From the NCBI GenBank assembly GCA_016778985.1, contig JADHOM010000024.1, positions 1 through 34,116 on the forward strand: a DNA stretch of 34,116 bases, given 5' to 3'. The translations under genes and the position numbers were made by a program. The notes beneath the pieces were generated by a model that made no database searches, was not told the origin of the DNA, and saw only the letters and a program-made list of their open reading frames with translations. Below are positions 26,871 through 33,886 of this stretch, one piece after another (position 1 is the first letter of the stretch; every line of letters starts with the position of its first letter). Origin of the DNA: Alphaproteobacteria bacterium. GTDB taxonomy: Bacteria; Pseudomonadota; Alphaproteobacteria; Puniceispirillales; UBA1172.

Positions 26871-28343
26871 ATGATGTCGACTCAATCTGGCTCACCAATT
26901 GTGATTATCGGGGATGGCTACGCCGCCGCGGTTTTGCTCATCCATTTGGCACGCCGAGGTGTTAATTTATCCTCTGTCAGGGTCATTGGCGATGCAGCTT
27001 TGGAGACGGGAGCTTTGGAGACGGGAGCTTTGGAGACGGGAGCTTTGGAGACGGGGGCTTTGGAGACGGGAGCTTTGGCGGTTTCAGCATTGGGGAGAGG
27101 CGCGGCATACGGCACTCATCATCCGCATTTCCGGCTCAATGTGCGTGATGACCTGATGGTTATTGATCAAGATTATCCAAATGATTTTGTTGATTGGGCA
27201 AAACAGCTTAATGACCCTGCGGCAACAGATCAGGCTGGCGCTGGTCAGTTTTATCGGCGCAGTGATTTTGCCAGTTATCTGGCTGGGCAATTAGCTAAAC
27301 ATAACATTATGAATGAGATAACATCACTTAGCGCTAAAGCCACTCACATAACACCAAATAAAAACAATAAAACCAGCTATTTATGGGATGTTACCCTCAA
27401 TGATGGCAGCACCGTTATGGCAGGGCATGTGATCTTGGCAACCGGCAATCCGCCACCGCAAGGCCAGCATCTCATTGCTGATAATGTGTCTCTAGATATC
27501 CAACATGAGCGTATTATTGATCAGCCGTGGAAAGGTGATGCAGTTGACCAAATCCCGCCATATGCGCATGTCGGGATCATTGGCGGCGGGTTAACGGCAC
27601 TTGATGCCTGTTTTGCGCTTTATGAAAATAGCCATCATGGGCAAATCACCGTGATCACCCCGAAAGGACTACTACCGCCACAGCAGAGCGCATGGAAAGA
27701 CGTTGATATGCCGCCCTTCCCTGACGCTCTGACGGCATCAAAGTTTATTCAGCATATGCGGAGATATTTGCCCGATAGGGATTGGACAACACCTGAATGG
27801 CAATCTGCTTTTGAGGGTATGAGAGCGCAATTAACTGATGGCTGGCAACGCCTTCCTGATAAGGATAAGCCGCGATTAATGCGGCGTTTTGGCTGGCTTT
27901 GGTCACTGATACGGTATCGCGCCTGTCCACAAACACAACGCGCTGTTCATGCTATGAGGAAGGCTGGCCAGATGCAGATTATTGCTGATCGCGTCAATCA
28001 AATTAAAGCCGCCATGAGTGATGCTGTGTCGCCTACACCGCCACCACTAATGCTAGTGATGCAAAGCCATGATGATTTGGCTTGCGATCATGTGATCCTT
28101 GCCGCCGGCGTTGGCCAAGATGCGCTGATTAAGCAATTAAAAAACAGTCATATTGCTGGGGTTTTGGCAAATGGTGGTATTAATGTTAGTGATCAATTGC
28201 AATTGCTTGCGCCTGATGGCAACCCCCAACCGCAATTATGGGTGTTAGGGCCGCCAACGCAATTTGCGTTAGGTGATGTTGTTGGCGCGACATCCACCGC
28301 GAAACAAGCTGCTAGACTGGCTGATCAGCTTGCGTCATTATAA
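26871..28343 (+). CDS. YdhS-like FAD/NAD(P)-binding protein with pentapeptide repeat insert
   Basis: The 490-residue product resembles the uncharacterised YdhS-like (COG4529) flavoproteins. The N-terminal nucleotide-binding segment is IVIIGDGYAAAVLL, where the last glycine of the usual GxGxxG is Ala. After it come LGRGAAYGTHHPHFRLNVRDD and YRRSDFASYLAG, typical of the family, and a second Rossmann motif HVGIIGGGLTALDACFALY (near 236-254). Between strand 2 and GRGAAYG lies an unusual run of five ALETG-type units (about 43-67) encoded by a 15-bp tandem repeat. The reaction is unknown. It starts 34 bases after the GMC gene and ends 4 bases before the cysteine-cluster gene, so all three are likely one operon. 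Two ATGs stand in tandem at the start. Confidence 0.85.
   Translation: MMSTQSGSPIVIIGDGYAAAVLLIHLARRGVNLSSVRVIGDAALETGALETGALETGALETGALETGALAVSALGRGAAYGTHHPHFRLNVRDDLMVIDQDYPNDFVDWAKQLNDPAATDQAGAGQFYRRSDFASYLAGQLAKHNIMNEITSLSAKATHITPNKNNKTSYLWDVTLNDGSTVMAGHVILATGNPPPQGQHLIADNVSLDIQHERIIDQPWKGDAVDQIPPYAHVGIIGGGLTALDACFALYENSHHGQITVITPKGLLPPQQSAWKDVDMPPFPDALTASKFIQHMRRYLPDRDWTTPEWQSAFEGMRAQLTDGWQRLPDKDKPRLMRRFGWLWSLIRYRACPQTQRAVHAMRKAGQMQIIADRVNQIKAAMSDAVSPTPPPLMLVMQSHDDLACDHVILAAGVGQDALIKQLKNSHIAGVLANGGINVSDQLQLLAPDGNPQPQLWVLGPPTQFALGDVVGATSTAKQAARLADQLASL
26996..27070 (+). repeat. Tandem 15-bp repeat, five copies, in frame
   Basis: The unit AGCTTTGGAGACGGG is repeated five times head to tail. 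Copies one to four are identical and copy five differs by one base (GG for AG at its start). The first 8 bases of a sixth copy follow (27071-27078). Because the unit is 15 bases the reading frame of the host gene is kept and reads as Leu-Glu-Thr-Gly-Ala units. Near-identity of the copies suggests recent expansion by slippage or recombination. Confidence 0.97.
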
Positions 28344-28347
28344 CGCC

Positions 28348-28803
28348 ATGTCAGATAGTGATCCGTTCTGGAAAATAAAATCTTTATCGCAAATGACGCC
28401 TGATGAATGGGAAAGCTTATGTGATGGATGCGGCAAATGTTGTCTGATTAAACTGCAAGACATTGATACAGGCGAATATCATTATACGGATGTTGGCTGT
28501 ACGTTGCTTGATCAATCAACATGCCGATGCAAAGACTACGCAAATCGCAAGGCCATCGTGCCAGATTGCGTTATTCTGAAACCGCATACGCTTGATCAAA
28601 TCCCCTGGATGCCTGACAGTTGTTCGTATCGACTGCTCTATGAAGGCAAGACCTTACCGACATGGCATCCATTAGTGACAGGTGATCAGATGAGCACGCA
28701 TCATGCTGATCAATCGGTGGCAGGCAAAATCATTTCTGAGGATCATGTTGATGAAGAGGACTTGCCATCCCATATAAAGGATTGGTCACATTATAATGGG
28801 TAA
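28348..28803 (+). CDS. YcgN-type cysteine cluster protein (UPF0260)
   Basis: The product belongs to the YcgN/UPF0260 family of small cysteine-rich proteins thought to bind metal, of unknown function. From the ATG at 28348 it has 151 residues, near family length. A longer frame starts inside the previous gene and adds 25 residues that do not fit. The cysteines are Cys25, Cys28, Cys31 and Cys32 (CDGCGKCC), then Cys51, Cys59 and Cys61, Cys74, and Cys92. Other family blocks are FWKIKSLSQMTPDEWESLCDG, IPWMPDSCSYRLL and the acidic ending near DEEDLP. It begins 4 bases after the FAD protein stop, with no clear ribosome-binding site, so it is probably coupled to it. Confidence 0.9.
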   Translation: MSDSDPFWKIKSLSQMTPDEWESLCDGCGKCCLIKLQDIDTGEYHYTDVGCTLLDQSTCRCKDYANRKAIVPDCVILKPHTLDQIPWMPDSCSYRLLYEGKTLPTWHPLVTGDQMSTHHADQSVAGKIISEDHVDEEDLPSHIKDWSHYNG

Positions 28804-28810
28804 TATGGCT

Positions 28811-28867
28811 AGATAACTGGCAATACCCCAGATAACTGGCAATATCCCAGATAACTGGCAAAATCTA
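28811..28867. repeat. Three tandem 19-bp direct repeats, intergenic
   Basis: The unit AGATAACTGGCAATACCCC starts at 28811, 28830 and 28849. The second copy differs by one or two bases and the third matches only over its first 13 bases or so. The array sits just after the cysteine-cluster gene and 33 bases before a small ORF. The spacing of 19 bases is nearly two helical turns, so proteins bound to each copy would lie on about the same face. Role is unknown. Confidence 0.9.
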
Positions 28868-28899
28868 GGTAAACATCGATACAAATACATGGAGTCAAG

Positions 28900-29112
28900 A
28901 TGAGCAAATGGTCATTGATAATTTTTGGGCTAATCACCCTTTTAATCATCATTTCCCTATCCGGGTTTGGCACGGCAGAACGCGAATGGCTAGCGTGTAA
29001 AGAATCCATGATACAGCAGTATTTTGGCTCTGGCTGTACGCCAATAAATGGCATTGGCATCCCTGCAGATCCTAACTCCCCTATGCTTTCATCCCCCGGA
29101 AGTAATGTATAA
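28900..29112 (+). CDS. Small putative membrane or secreted protein
   Basis: This is a 70-residue frame with a hydrophobic stretch (about 5-22, IIFGLITLLIIISLSGF) after a short basic start, which fits a signal anchor or a signal peptide. The rest is polar with two cysteines (Cys33 and Cys46) that could form a disulfide in the periplasm, and a Pro/Ser-rich end. GGAG lies 5 bases upstream of the ATG, a good ribosome-binding site, which is the best evidence that it is translated. A longer frame on the other strand covers the same bases but shows no family features. I do not recognise a family. Confidence 0.5.
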   Translation: MSKWSLIIFGLITLLIIISLSGFGTAEREWLACKESMIQQYFGSGCTPINGIGIPADPNSPMLSSPGSNV

Positions 29113-29193
29113 AAGTCATCTATTAATAGGAATTGTAAACCAGTCATGTATAATTAACGATGTTACATGCTGGCTAATTGAGTAGGAGATTTC

Positions 29194-29823
29194 ATGTTTT
29201 TCGCCATTGATACCCATAAAGAAAATGGTCTAGCCTTTAACCCGCTGAAAGCTATCGTTAGCCCTCGGCCTATCGGCTGGATTTCCAGCATAAGCAAGGA
29301 TGGTATCCATAACCTTGCGCCTTATAGTTTTTTCAATGCGGTTTCAGAAACGCCAGCAATGGTTGCCTTTTCCTCGTCACCGCAATCCGCATCAGACGGC
29401 ACGGCCAGCCATAAGGATTCTGTAAAGAATATCGAAGAAGTTGGGGATTTTGTGGTCAATATCGTATCAGCAGAGCTACTTGATGCGATGAATATCTCAT
29501 CTGCTAGCGTTGCCCATGATGTATCAGAGTTTGACACCGCAAAACTCACCCCTAAACCCTCGCATTTCGTCACCTCACCGCATGTTGCCGAGGCTCCTTG
29601 TTATCTGGAATGTAAGCTCTGGAAGATACTGGATTTACCAGCATCTGCGACAGGTGCACATAGCAAGCTAGTCTTTGGTGAAATTCTTGGTATTGGGATT
29701 GACGATGCGCTGATAACCGATGCAGGCAAGATTGATGTTACACGCTTTAAGCCAGCGGCTCGGCTCGGCTATAAAGATTATGCCATTATTGATGAAGTAT
29801 TTGAGCTAAGTCGTCCTGATTAG
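29194..29823 (+). CDS. Flavin reductase family protein
   Basis: The 209-residue product has the split-barrel flavin-binding fold of flavin reductases (DIM6/NTAB group). The family pattern is seen in NPLKAIVSPRPIGWISSISKDG (about 16-37), HNLAPYSFFNAVSETPAMVAFS (39-60) and KDSVKNIEEVGDFVVNIV (74-91), with FARL-type ending TRFKPAARLGYKDY. Such proteins bind FMN and often supply reduced flavin to a monooxygenase or act as small flavoproteins of unknown role. No partner monooxygenase is next to it. AGGAG precedes the ATG at good distance. It converges with the membrane-anchored unknown, 22 bases away. Confidence 0.88.
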   Translation: MFFAIDTHKENGLAFNPLKAIVSPRPIGWISSISKDGIHNLAPYSFFNAVSETPAMVAFSSSPQSASDGTASHKDSVKNIEEVGDFVVNIVSAELLDAMNISSASVAHDVSEFDTAKLTPKPSHFVTSPHVAEAPCYLECKLWKILDLPASATGAHSKLVFGEILGIGIDDALITDAGKIDVTRFKPAARLGYKDYAIIDEVFELSRPD

Positions 29824-29845
29824 ACGGATGGCAATAAAAATAAAC

Positions 29846-30556
29846 CTAAATGATCAAACACTTGCTAACGGTAACATTGACATAGCCATTTAATTCGGTG
29901 CTGGTTAGGCGGATACGGATGAGCCAATCCTCCATCGAGATAATCATTGATAACGGTAATAACCCGCTAGCAATTTTCTCACCACCTAGAAATGATGCCC
30001 GAACAATAATTGGCTGTGTCGGGTCAAACCATGAGTTTTCACGAAGATCATCTTTGCCAACCTCACCCTCAATAAACAGACTAAGCGTATCAGATAAAAA
30101 CAGCCGATCGCTCTCGCCGCCGGCAAAGTTCGGGGTCACAACGTCAATATCTCTTTTATCAAGTGTTCGGCATTTAGCAGGATTGCCTAGCTGATTTAGA
30201 GTTTGGCGAATTTGCTCTACTGGCACATCATTTGCCAGATATCGAGCAACAATCTTGCGGATAGAAAGCAACTCCTGATCTTCTTCATTGACAAGCGTTT
30301 CGGCAGCTATGCGGCGATTTCTCTCATCGTTAAGCTGCTCTGTCATTGCCGCTAGCATATATTCTAGTTGTTCATTTCGCAGGCTCACCTCTTGAAGGCG
30401 TTCATTTGAAGATGAAAATATTGACCATTGCTGATTTTGACCAATCATCCAGCCTATCCACAGCATGACAAGAATAGAGATCACCCAGAGAATAAATTTC
30501 ATCTGTGACTTAGCTTCACGCTTACGATATCGGTCGGTGGTTTGATGAAAATCCAT
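29846..30556 (-). CDS. Hypothetical membrane-anchored coiled-coil protein
   Basis: I do not recognise a family for this 236-residue product. It has a basic N terminus (RYRKREAKSQMK), one membrane helix (about 20-39, rich in Ile, Leu and Trp), and a likely coiled coil (about 50-100: NERLQEVSLRNEQLEYML and following). A C-terminal domain of about 100 residues looks beta-rich and alternates short hydrophobic strands. The layout suggests a short cytoplasmic tail and a large periplasmic part. Two cysteines (in AKCRTLD and SKCLII) could pair. Met19 (MKFILWV) is an alternative start. It diverges from the HD hydrolase. The length, clean frame and lack of a competing frame support a real gene. Confidence 0.7.
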   Translation of the reverse strand: MDFHQTTDRYRKREAKSQMKFILWVISILVMLWIGWMIGQNQQWSIFSSSNERLQEVSLRNEQLEYMLAAMTEQLNDERNRRIAAETLVNEEDQELLSIRKIVARYLANDVPVEQIRQTLNQLGNPAKCRTLDKRDIDVVTPNFAGGESDRLFLSDTLSLFIEGEVGKDDLRENSWFDPTQPIIVRASFLGGEKIASGLLPLSMIISMEDWLIRIRLTSTELNGYVNVTVSKCLII

Positions 30557-30638
30557 AGGCGTTCTAAAAACTCTGTCGAAATCGGATTATTGATTTAAAA
30601 ACTAGAATAACCGCATTATGTCGCTATGATAACCCTTC

Positions 30639-30654
30639 AAAAATATATATTTTT
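30639..30654. repeat. 16-bp AT-only palindrome in divergent region
   Basis: AAAAATATATATTTTT is a perfect palindrome between the start codons of the two divergent genes. It is low-complexity, so it may be a flexible or protein-binding promoter element or chance. Its position within the possible 19-residue N-terminal extension of the HD protein speaks against that extension being coding. Confidence 0.45.
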
Positions 30655-30682
30655 AGTTTTTACAACTTCTGCTAGTGACGTC

Positions 30683-31273
30683 ATGAAAAAAACCCAACGC
30701 GCATGGCAACGGATGTTAAGTGGACGCCGGCTTGATCTGCTTGAACCTACGCCGCTTGATATAGAAATAGAAGATATCGCCCATGGCTTATCACGGGTGG
30801 CGCGTTGGAATGGTCAGACTATGGGCAAATGGCCATATTCTGTTGCTGATCATTCCGTTTTTGTTGAAAAAATCTTTTGCATGCAAAATCAAGCTGTTAG
30901 TCAGCGTTGGAAATTGGCTTGTCTGCTCCATGATGCGCCTGAATATGTTATCGGCGATATGATCACGCCGTTTAAGCAATGTCTTGGTGATTATTACCGT
31001 GACATTGAGGATAGATTAAGCGACGCCATTCATATTCGCTTTGGATTACCAGGGGTATTGCCGCAATGGGTTAAGAAAGCAATTAAAACTGCCGATAAAA
31101 CCGCCGCCTATCTGGAAGCTATACAAATTGCCGGATTTGACCATATCGAGGCTAAACGCCATATTGCTAACCCTCGGCGAATACCAGATTTAACAATTAT
31201 CCCCTTATCACCCAATAAAGCCAAAAAAGTCTATCTTCAGCGCTTTAATCAATTAATTGACCGCTTAAAATAG
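30683..31273 (+). CDS. HD-domain phosphohydrolase (YfbR-like)
   Basis: This 196-residue protein has the metal-binding HD-domain pattern: His34 (IAHGLSRVARWNG), His57 (YSVADHSVFV), His83-Asp84 (LLHDAPEYVIGD) and Asp138 (KTADKTAAYLEA). Homologues of this kind are 5'-deoxynucleotidase-like (YfbR) enzymes in the cytoplasm, but family assignment here is by motif only. The ATG at 30683 was chosen because homologues begin near RAWQRMLSGRRLDLL. An in-frame ATG at 30626 would add 19 residues that overlap an AT palindrome and look non-coding. Nucleosidase follows 41 bases downstream on the same strand, so the two may form a nucleotide-salvage unit. Confidence 0.85.
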   Translation: MKKTQRAWQRMLSGRRLDLLEPTPLDIEIEDIAHGLSRVARWNGQTMGKWPYSVADHSVFVEKIFCMQNQAVSQRWKLACLLHDAPEYVIGDMITPFKQCLGDYYRDIEDRLSDAIHIRFGLPGVLPQWVKKAIKTADKTAAYLEAIQIAGFDHIEAKRHIANPRRIPDLTIIPLSPNKAKKVYLQRFNQLIDRLK

Positions 31274-31314
31274 GGCAAAATGGATAGATAGAAAATTGAG
31301 CGAACGGATATTCG

Positions 31315-31887
31315 ATGACAATTAATCCACAAAATACGATCATTATAGTCGCCTTGGAAAGTGAGCTTCCTGCCCATCTTTTGCCTGATTGGCCAGTTAT
31401 TTATAGCGGTGTTGGTAAGGTCAATGCTAGTATTGCGGCGAGCATTGCGATCCAGCAATACCAGCCAGATGTGATTCTAAATTACGGCACTGCTGGCAGT
31501 TTAGATCATACGCTTCATGGGCTGATTGAAATTGGCGAGTTCATCGAGCGCGATATGGATGTCGAAGCCCTTGGATTTGCCAAAGGCTTAACCCCTTTTG
31601 AGGACGCTATCACGATTAGCTTTGGTCATGACGGGGTTAGATGCGGCACGGGCGATCAATTTGTCACATCGGTGCCAGACCTATGGACTGAAGTTGTTGA
31701 TATGGAAGCCTATGCTTTAGCCAAATGTGCAAAAGCCTATGGCAGTGATTTCAGATCGCTAAAATATATTTCGGACATGGCTGATGACAGTGCCGCCAAT
31801 GACTGGCAAGCTAATCAAGCCTTGGGAGCAGAGCAATTTGTCAATTGGCTTAATACCGCTAAGCATGGTGGGGACACTCGGACTTGA
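31315..31887 (+). CDS. Nucleosidase of the MTA/SAH nucleosidase (phosphorylase) family
   Basis: The protein is a short member (190 residues, against about 230 in the E. coli enzyme) of the purine nucleoside phosphorylase/MTA-SAH nucleosidase fold. It shows GVGKVNAS (32-39), NYGTAGSLD (56-64), the ribose-binding VVDMEAYALAK with Glu131, and KYISDMADDSA with the catalytic Asp154. The N-terminal Glu15 region (VALESELP) corresponds to another active-site acid. Likely role: cleaving methylthioadenosine or adenosylhomocysteine, though other nucleosides cannot be excluded. Shortness comes from a reduced middle region. Its last seven or so codons (about 184-190) and stop lie antisense to the 3' end of tRNA-Leu. 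The native C-terminal helix ends near NWLN at 180, so the tail probably adds little. Confidence 0.88.
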   Translation: MTINPQNTIIIVALESELPAHLLPDWPVIYSGVGKVNASIAASIAIQQYQPDVILNYGTAGSLDHTLHGLIEIGEFIERDMDVEALGFAKGLTPFEDAITISFGHDGVRCGTGDQFVTSVPDLWTEVVDMEAYALAKCAKAYGSDFRSLKYISDMADDSAANDWQANQALGAEQFVNWLNTAKHGGDTRT

Positions 31888-31952
31888 ACCGAGAAGCCTG
31901 TTACGGCGGCAGATTTTAAGTCTGCTGTGTTTACCTGTTTCACCATGCCCCC
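31866..31952 (-). tRNA. tRNA-Leu (anticodon UAA)
   Basis: Read on the minus strand this 87-base segment folds as a class II tRNA. The acceptor arm GGGGGCA pairs with TGTCCCC, followed by discriminator A and an encoded CCA. The anticodon stem GCAGA/TCTGC encloses the loop CTTAAAA with anticodon TAA. A long variable arm (GCC/GGC) and the T arm CTCGG-TTCAAGT-CCGAG complete it. A long variable arm plus anticodon UAA identify leucine. It reads codon UUA (and UUG by wobble). The 3' end overlaps the nucleosidase gene on the other strand. Confidence 0.96.
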
Positions 31953-31967
31953 TGATATATGTCTTCT

Positions 31968-31996
31968 TGTTAAGTATTTTAAGTGCCATATGTCAA
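31968..31996 (-). promoter_or_regulatory. Putative sigma-70-type promoter of tRNA-Leu
   Basis: On the minus strand a perfect TTGACA (31996-31991) is followed by a 17-base spacer and TTAACA (31973-31968), about 15 bases before the mature tRNA 5' end. Spacing and -35 match are good; the -10 is a weaker match to TATAAT. Plausible by position. Confidence 0.55.
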
Positions 31997-32067
31997 GTCA
32001 GATACCGCATATAATGTAAAAGAACAGGATAAAATATTATCAATGCCAAATAATCACGGATACCAGC

Positions 32068-32970
32068 ATGTTTTTTCTGCCACTCTTTGACAATAACCCG
32101 ACGAGCCGGACGCCCATTATCACGCGCAGTATCATTGTAATTTGTGTTTTAGTCTTTCTCTATCAGATTGGGCTTACTGAGCGGATGGAAAGGCTGTTCA
32201 TCTTTTCCTATGGGGCTATTCCGGCGTTAATTACAGGGGCAGAAATCAGACCAAATTACTTTTTTGATATTCCCGATAGCGCCACGCTTCTCACATCCGT
32301 TTTCATGCATGGCGGTTTACTGCATCTAGGTGGCAATATGCTATATCTATGGATTTTCGGCGATAATGTCGAGGACAGCATGGGGGCAATAAAGTTTACG
32401 CTGTTTTATCTAGCCTGTGGGATTGCGGCAACATTCACCCATATTGCTATTGATCCGTCTTCTGTCACCCCACTTGTCGGCGCATCAGGCGCCATTGCTG
32501 GGGTCTTGGCCGCCTATCTAATGCTCCATCCGCATGCTGAGGTTAGGGTAATGATTGTTATTATTATCTTTGTGCGCTGGGTCTCGTTTCCGGCGGTCGT
32601 GGTGCTTGCTGGCTGGATATTAATTCAGTTCCTATCAGCCCCATCTAGCTTGGCGGAGGATGGCGGCGTTGCTTATTTTGCTCATATTGGCGGGTTTATT
32701 ACTGGCCTAGCACTAACGCCATATATGCGCAATAAAGGGCATCCCCTGTTTCCGTCAAAGGCGGAAGACAACCGCTATTATATGGATATAGAAGATGATA
32801 CCGAGCATTTTGCCGATCATGATCATAAAGCGGCTGGTCATCTCAAAGTACTGGACCGGCGCCAGATGAAAAATGCGTTTGTCGAACGCTATCGGAAACC
32901 CCGGAATTCAAATCGGCAAAGACCCCGAGCTTCAAATAAGCACCTGCCTAATGTGAAAAAGTCAAAATAA
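32068..32970 (+). CDS. Rhomboid-family intramembrane serine protease
   Basis: Rhomboids cut membrane proteins inside the lipid bilayer. The 300-residue protein has about six membrane helices in residues 18-220. The nucleophile Ser140 lies in GASGAIAG, and the catalytic His206 in YFAHIGGF. The HLGGNMLYLWIFGDNVED segment (86-103), with the conserved His, Asn and loop-1 features, is also present. After the last helix is an unusual tail: an acidic patch (DIEDDTEHFADHDH) and then a Lys/Arg-rich stretch with many Asn, Arg and Lys residues at 268-300, likely cytoplasmic. A weak GGA precedes the start. It converges with the CinA-like gene (27 bases apart). Substrate is unknown. Confidence 0.92.
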   Translation: MFFLPLFDNNPTSRTPIITRSIIVICVLVFLYQIGLTERMERLFIFSYGAIPALITGAEIRPNYFFDIPDSATLLTSVFMHGGLLHLGGNMLYLWIFGDNVEDSMGAIKFTLFYLACGIAATFTHIAIDPSSVTPLVGASGAIAGVLAAYLMLHPHAEVRVMIVIIIFVRWVSFPAVVVLAGWILIQFLSAPSSLAEDGGVAYFAHIGGFITGLALTPYMRNKGHPLFPSKAEDNRYYMDIEDDTEHFADHDHKAAGHLKVLDRRQMKNAFVERYRKPRNSNRQRPRASNKHLPNVKKSK

Positions 32971-32997
32971 ACAGAACGCTTTTGGTATGTTAACCGG

Positions 32998-33771
32998 CTA
33001 AACTGTGTTACCGCCTGTTACCACATCTTCAATAACGCCTGTACTACCCAGACTTTTGATCAAGGTAATGACTTCTGCCGCCGCCTGATCAACATCGTCA
33101 CGGTTCAGTGATGAGACAACCACAGCAGTACCATATTGCCCGGGCTTGAACCACGGATAACTGCCAATGCTCAGGTTATTATAGCGCCCCTCAATCACAC
33201 CTAACCCCTCGGCTAATGTGCCCTCACCCAATGCAGTCTGAACAGAAATCCTATGCTGCTTGACGCCGCTTGGTAACATGGCTTCGATTTGCATGAGCAT
33301 AGCATCAAAAATCTTTGGCACGCCTGCCATGACATGAACATTGCCGATGCGGTATCCAGGGGCGGCGGATACCGGATTATAAATCAATTCCGCGCCTTCG
33401 GGGATATCTGCCATTTTCTGTCGAGCACTGTTATAATCAAGACCAGTACCCTCATAATGATAAATCAGCAACGCATCTGCCTCGGGGTGGCGGATTACCT
33501 TAACATCAAATGCGGCGGCAACAGCAACAGTTGTGATATCATCATGGGTCGGGCCAATGCCGCCAGAGGTAAAGACCAGATCAAACTCAGCAGATAATGC
33601 CTGAACCGTTCCAACAATGCGGTTATGATCATCACCAATCACTCGGACTTCGCGCAATCTAATGCCGCGATCATGTAAAAATTGCGCAAGAGAATTGATG
33701 TTTTTATCTTTTGTCCGGCCAGATAAAATCTCATCCCCAATAATGATCAATGCGGCAGATGGCTGTGTCAT
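32998..33771 (-). CDS. CinA-like molybdopterin-binding domain protein
   Basis: The product is 257 residues and holds only the N-terminal competence/damage-inducible protein A domain (MoaB/MogA-like fold). Motifs are GDEILSGRTKDKN (12-24), the TSGGIGPTHDDITT loop (68-81) and ARQKMADIPEGAELIYNPVSAAPGY. The C-terminal nicotinamide-nucleotide amidase domain of full-length CinA is absent, which is common in proteobacteria, where the two domains are separate genes. Proposed activities of this domain include ADP-ribose pyrophosphatase action in some species; here the function is not proven. GAGA lies shortly before the ATG. It diverges from sfsA by 115 bases. Confidence 0.92.
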   Translation of the reverse strand: MTQPSAALIIIGDEILSGRTKDKNINSLAQFLHDRGIRLREVRVIGDDHNRIVGTVQALSAEFDLVFTSGGIGPTHDDITTVAVAAAFDVKVIRHPEADALLIYHYEGTGLDYNSARQKMADIPEGAELIYNPVSAAPGYRIGNVHVMAGVPKIFDAMLMQIEAMLPSGVKQHRISVQTALGEGTLAEGLGVIEGRYNNLSIGSYPWFKPGQYGTAVVVSSLNRDDVDQAAAEVITLIKSLGSTGVIEDVVTGGNTV

Positions 33772-33886
33772 ATCGTTCTCATAAAATATTCATTTTGTGT
33801 TAGAGGTTATATATCGGATGATCAACATATCAACCAAATATGATATATCTGAGCTAAGAGACAAACCATGATACAGGACATCTGAC
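33772..33886. other. Divergent intergenic region between CinA-like gene and sfsA
   Basis: This 115-base AT-rich region should hold both promoters. A loose inverted pair ATATATC (33809-33815) and GATATAT (33842-33848) is present, but low complexity makes it weak evidence for an operator. No other feature was recognised. Confidence 0.35.

Noticed and set aside
26918-27115. Minus-strand frame encoding repeated Lys-Ala-Pro-Val-Ser
   Set aside because: It is a mirror of the 15-bp repeat in the FAD protein gene. The plus-strand frame is long and has family motifs; the minus-strand one has none.
26996-28867. CRISPR array at the repeats near 26996 or 28811
   Set aside because: The units are 15 and 19 bases in direct tandem without unique spacers, and no cas gene is present.
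28809-29147. Minus-strand frame of 112 codons opposite the small membrane ORF
   Set aside because: It includes the 19-bp repeats as coding sequence, has no family motif, and lies opposite an ORF with a better ribosome-binding site. Not excluded, but unsupported.
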